From an uncultured Sphingorhabdus sp. (GTDB lineage: Bacteria > Pseudomonadota > Alphaproteobacteria > Sphingomonadales > Sphingomonadaceae): a stretch of DNA of 36,500 nt. Location: NCBI GenBank assembly GCA_937944295.1, contig CALDZL010000139.1:1-36500 (forward strand). Reading direction: 5' to 3'. Below are positions 33,700 through 36,500 of the stretch, piece after piece. The translations under genes and the position numbers were made by a program. The notes under the pieces were generated by a model. It had not been told where the DNA came from, made no database searches, and worked only from the letters and a program-made list of their open reading frames with translations. The stretch's first letter is position 1. Each line of letters begins with the position of its first letter.

Positions 33700-35109
33700 C
33701 TATATATGCAGCGCTTTGCCATAGGCTGATAATACGCTTTCGTGCATCATCTCGCTCAATGTGGGATGCGGGAATACCGTATTGCCCAATTCCTCTTCGG
33801 TCGTTTCAAGCGTTTTACCTACTGTATAGCCTTGGATTAGCTCGGTAACTTCCGCGCCAATCATATGTGCGCCCAACAATTCACCAGTTTTGGCATCAAA
33901 TATGGTTTTGATAAAGCCCTCGGCCTCACCCAATGCAATCGCCTTGCCATTGCCAATGAATGGGAAATTACCAACTTTCAGCGTATATCCTGCTTCTTTG
34001 GCTTTTGCTTCGGTCAGGCCAACACTAGCAATTTGCGGATGGCAATAGGTACAACCTGGAATATTCAGCGGGTCCATCGCATGCGGATGGACCTCTTTAT
34101 TGCCAAGGCTGGCTGCAATAGCTTCTGCCGCAATCACCCCTTCATGCGATGCTTTATGCGCAAGCCATGGTGGCTGCGTCACATCACCAATGGCATAGAC
34201 GCCCGCAATATTGGTCTGGCACATCGCATTGGTGACAATATGCCCGCGATCGGTTTTAATACCTAAATCCTCTAAGCCGATATTTTCGGTATTGGGAAGG
34301 ATGCCAACCGCAACAATCACATGGGTAAACTCGCTTTTCGTAATCTTGCCTTTGCTATCTTTAATCTCTGCGCTCACGCCGTTTGCGGTAGTTTTGATGC
34401 TTTCCACACCAGCGCCCGTCATAATGGTCATGCCTTGCTTTTTAAGCGATTTTTCGAGGAATGCAGAAACTTCATGGTCTTCCACAGGTACAATGCGGTC
34501 CATCATCTCAACGACGGTAACCTCCGCCCCCATATCATTATAAAAGCTGGCAAATTCGATACCGATAGCACCTGATCCAATCACCAATAATTTCTTGGGC
34601 ATTTCGGGCGGAACCATCGCATGACGATAGGTCCATATCCGTTTTCCATCTGCTTTGGCAAACGGCAAGTCCCTCGCCCGTGCGCCCGTTGCGATAATGA
34701 TATTTTTTGCGGTGAGCGTTTCGCTCTTACCATCTTTCGTGACCGATAATTTACCCTTACCCAGCAATTTACCATCACCCATATGTACGGCAATTTTATT
34801 CTTTTTCATCAAATGGCCAATGCCTTGATTAAGCTGCTTAGCCACGCCGCGCGAACGTTTCACCACAGCATCAATATCAGCGCGAATATTATCGGCCGCC
34901 AGACCATAATCTTGGGCATGGTTCATATAATGATAAATCTCAGCACTACGCAGCAGCGCTTTTGTGGGGATACAGCCCCAATTCAGGCATATACCGCCAA
35001 GATTTTCGCGTTCCACAATCGCTACTTTTTGACCAAGCTGCGCAGCGCGTATCGCCGCTACATATCCGCCAGGGCCACTGCCCAATACCACTAGATCATA
35101 ATTACTCAT
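33700..35109 (-). CDS. lpd: Dihydrolipoyl dehydrogenase (E3)
   Basis: The FAD/NAD flavoprotein that reoxidises lipoyl groups in the pyruvate and related dehydrogenase complexes. FAD site VVLGSGPGGYVAAIRAAQLG (7-26); redox disulphide GGICLNWGCIPTKA (C41, C46); NAD site LLVIGSGAIGIEFASFYNDMGA; second FAD site VYAIGDVTQPPWLAHKA; catalytic His-Glu pair in HPTLSEMM (H448, E453). At 469 residues it is of standard length. It is the last gene of the minus-strand pdh operon, overlapping the 75-residue ORF by 8 nt. Close to E2, so this is the pyruvate-complex copy. Confidence 0.97.
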   Translation of the reverse strand: MSNYDLVVLGSGPGGYVAAIRAAQLGQKVAIVERENLGGICLNWGCIPTKALLRSAEIYHYMNHAQDYGLAADNIRADIDAVVKRSRGVAKQLNQGIGHLMKKNKIAVHMGDGKLLGKGKLSVTKDGKSETLTAKNIIIATGARARDLPFAKADGKRIWTYRHAMVPPEMPKKLLVIGSGAIGIEFASFYNDMGAEVTVVEMMDRIVPVEDHEVSAFLEKSLKKQGMTIMTGAGVESIKTTANGVSAEIKDSKGKITKSEFTHVIVAVGILPNTENIGLEDLGIKTDRGHIVTNAMCQTNIAGVYAIGDVTQPPWLAHKASHEGVIAAEAIAASLGNKEVHPHAMDPLNIPGCTYCHPQIASVGLTEAKAKEAGYTLKVGNFPFIGNGKAIALGEAEGFIKTIFDAKTGELLGAHMIGAEVTELIQGYTVGKTLETTEEELGNTVFPHPTLSEMMHESVLSAYGKALHI

Positions 35110-35329
35110 TGGGGAGATCCTTTATTGCTTTTGCTATATCTTCTAGGGAGAGCGAAACGCCCTCTAATCCGCCAGCGCTATTGGACGGCCCATCAAAGCC
35201 CAAACGCCCTAATTTTAGCGCTGTTCTCTCTTGTGCATCGGCCAGTTCAAGCAAGGCAAAGGCAATGGCAAATCCGCTATCACCACTTAAGGCCTGTTCT
35301 TTGAAATAGTCTTTGGTGTCATCAGACAT
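35102..35329 (-). CDS. Small hypothetical protein inside the pyruvate dehydrogenase operon
   Basis: 75 residues, acidic, with no membrane segment and no recognised domain. It starts 2 nt after the E2 stop and overlaps lpd by 8 nt, so it is clearly embedded in the operon and translated with it. A predicted helix in FAIAFALLELADAQERTALKLGRLGF (about 20-45, the strongest feature) is followed by a flexible Gly/Ser segment and a second helix near LSLEDIAKAIKDL. Position suggests a link to E2/E3 assembly or regulation, but nothing in the sequence shows it. Confidence 0.65.
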   Translation of the reverse strand: MSDDTKDYFKEQALSGDSGFAIAFALLELADAQERTALKLGRLGFDGPSNSAGGLEGVSLSLEDIAKAIKDLPNE

Positions 35330-35331
35330 AT

Positions 35332-36500
35332 TTACGCCAACATGCTCAATGGATTTTCAACCAATTCCTTAAAGACTTTCATAAATTGCGCGCCATCTGC
35401 ACCATCAATGGCACGGTGGTCAAAGCTACCCGTCACGCTCATCATGGTAGCGATGTGCAAACTATCATCAATCACTGCGGGTTGCTTCATACCCGCGCTA
35501 ATCGCCATAATCATCGCTTGCGGTGGGTTAATCACCGCATCAAATTGTTTGATACCGAACATACCCATATTGGACAGCGATGCTGTGCCGCCTTGATATT
35601 CATGCGGCTTTAATTTGCCTTCTTTGGCGCGTCCCGCCAAATCTTTCACTTCATTGCTGATTGCGGAGAGCGACTTTTCATTCGCATTGACCACTATCGG
35701 CGTAATAAGGCCGCCCTCGATGCTAACCGCTACTGATATATCGGCGCGGTGATATTGAATAAGATTATCGCCAGCAAAGCTGACATTACATTTGGGCACC
35801 GCTATCAACGCTTGCGCAAGAGCCTTTATGAGCAAGTCATTGACAGAGAGCTTCACACCGCGTGCTTCTAGGCCTGCATTAAGCTCGCTACGCAATTTGA
35901 GCAATTTATCGATATTAATATCAACGGTGAGATAGATATGCGGAATGCTTTGCTTCGCTTCGGTCAGGCGGCGAGCAATGGTTTTGCGCATGTTTGATAA
36001 CTTCTGCACTTCATGCGGAATATCACCTGGATCAACGGGCGCGCTTTGCGCCATAACAGGAGCAGATGAAGGCGCCGATGCAGCAGGTTGCGACGTTGAT
36101 ACAGCTTGCCCCGAACTGTGACCATTACTTTGCGCATTTTCAACATCTGCCTTCACAATACGGCCATTGGGTCCCGAGCCAGCAATATTTGCAAGGTCTA
36201 ATCCTTTATCGGCGGCAATGCGGCGTGCCAATGGGCTGGCTTTCACACGATCTGCATTAGTAGCAGGTTTAGTATCCATAGCATTATTCCCTGCATTGAC
36301 AGCATTTTCAACATCGGCTTTGACTATTTTGCCTTTAGGGCCTGTTCCCATGATGGTAGAGATATCAACGCCTTTTTGTTCGGCAACGCGCCGCGCACTG
36401 GGGCTAATATTTGCATCGGCTTTCCCAATTGGTGGAGCCGTTTCCATTGCTTCTGCAGGGCTTTCTTTGCTACTATGATCTGCTGCGGCTATATCACCAA
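35332..36500 (-). CDS. pdhC: Pyruvate dehydrogenase E2 (dihydrolipoyl acetyltransferase), partial, with two E3-binding domains
   Basis: The C-terminal 389 codons of E2; the frame is open through 36500, so the start and the N-terminal lipoyl domain lie beyond the window. Numbering from the internal Met at 36447, there are two peripheral-subunit-binding domains, 13-50 ([32 protein letters not shown]) and 68-105 ([32 protein letters not shown]). An Ala/Ser/Pro linker follows (108-140), then the acetyltransferase core (about 145-371) with catalytic FDHRAIDG (H344, D348) and the substrate-channel segment [21 protein letters not shown]-like. It acetylates CoA from lipoyl-bound acetyl groups. A single E3-binding domain is usual; two is unusual. 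Confidence 0.94.
   Translation of the reverse strand, partial: GDIAAADHSSKESPAEAMETAPPIGKADANISPSARRVAEQKGVDISTIMGTGPKGKIVKADVENAVNAGNNAMDTKPATNADRVKASPLARRIAADKGLDLANIAGSGPNGRIVKADVENAQSNGHSSGQAVSTSQPAASAPSSAPVMAQSAPVDPGDIPHEVQKLSNMRKTIARRLTEAKQSIPHIYLTVDINIDKLLKLRSELNAGLEARGVKLSVNDLLIKALAQALIAVPKCNVSFAGDNLIQYHRADISVAVSIEGGLITPIVVNANEKSLSAISNEVKDLAGRAKEGKLKPHEYQGGTASLSNMGMFGIKQFDAVINPPQAMIMAISAGMKQPAVIDDSLHIATMMSVTGSFDHRAIDGADGAQFMKVFKELVENPLSMLA
36133..36246 (-). repeat. E3-binding domain copy 2 of E2
   Basis: Encodes residues 68-105 (numbered from Met at 36447). Over a 35-residue ungapped alignment, 23 positions are identical to copy 1 (hand count). Confidence 0.85.
36298..36411 (-). repeat. 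E3-binding domain copy 1 of E2
   Basis: Encodes residues 13-50 (numbered from Met at 36447). It retains the core SPxARR...G.D...[14 protein letters not shown] pattern, so neither copy looks degraded. Confidence 0.85.

Noticed and set aside
201-36500. CRISPR array, phage-defence system, toxin-antitoxin pair or biosynthetic cluster
   Set aside because: No regularly spaced repeats and no hallmark genes of these systems were seen on either strand. MazG here is the housekeeping pyrophosphohydrolase, not a toxin partner.

Overview
The window looks like chromosomal DNA of an alphaproteobacterium, most likely a sphingomonad (Sphingomonadales). The pointers are the ispDF fusion, the order dusB-ntrB-ntrC-ntrY-ntrX-hfq-hflX with mazG beside it, an Hfq made of two Sm domains (known from Zymomonas mobilis), an Lrp-type regulator divergent from putA, a GTTC-N7-GTTC SOS box, and the order mltB-rlpA-dac-tmk-holB-metG-tatD. 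Base composition is AT-rich (about 40% GC by eye), low for this order. A marine lifestyle is plausible from the sodium-channel gene, but that is inference. The species cannot be named from the sequence.

Layout. 1-1438 (minus): ispDF, translationally coupled to a CinA-type amidohydrolase that runs off the left edge. 1566-10784 (plus): dusB, two nitrogen-type two-component pairs (NtrB/NtrC and NtrY/NtrX), the double-domain Hfq and the GTPase HflX. Most junctions are 4-nt start/stop overlaps, which suggests one co-regulated nitrogen/redox and post-transcriptional control block. 10774-15215 (minus): mazG and the bifunctional proline catabolic enzyme PutA, with its probable activator putR divergent (15344-15811).

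15888-24509 (minus) is a tightly packed nine-gene run. In transcription order it holds lytic transglycosylase MltB, RlpA, a D,D-carboxypeptidase, Tmk, DNA polymerase III delta', MetRS, a TatD nuclease, a metallo-beta-lactamase-fold hydrolase and a membrane-anchored retropepsin-like protease. It combines peptidoglycan remodelling with dNTP supply, replication and translation. A tRNA-Ser(UGA) follows, preceded by a perfect 10-bp inverted repeat.

24917-33618 is the accessory part: an AraC-type regulator; two secreted repeat proteins that end in the same 108-residue C-terminal module and flank a DUF6445-type putative Fe(II)/2OG oxygenase; a single-domain voltage-gated sodium channel (BacNav) with filter TLESWSM; an SOS-box-controlled Y-family polymerase followed 3 nt later by a small four-cysteine protein; and a small secreted hypothetical protein. 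33700-36500 (minus) is the end of a pyruvate dehydrogenase operon: an E2 with two E3-binding domains (N-terminus beyond the window), a 75-residue protein of unknown function, and lpd.

No gene-free stretch exceeds 300 bases; the longest is 27569-27819. I saw no insertion sequence, integrase, phage gene, CRISPR array, rRNA or replication origin. The best candidates for undescribed biology are the two surface proteins with the enclosed oxygenase, the SOS polymerase with its four-Cys partner, and the asymmetric tandem Hfq.
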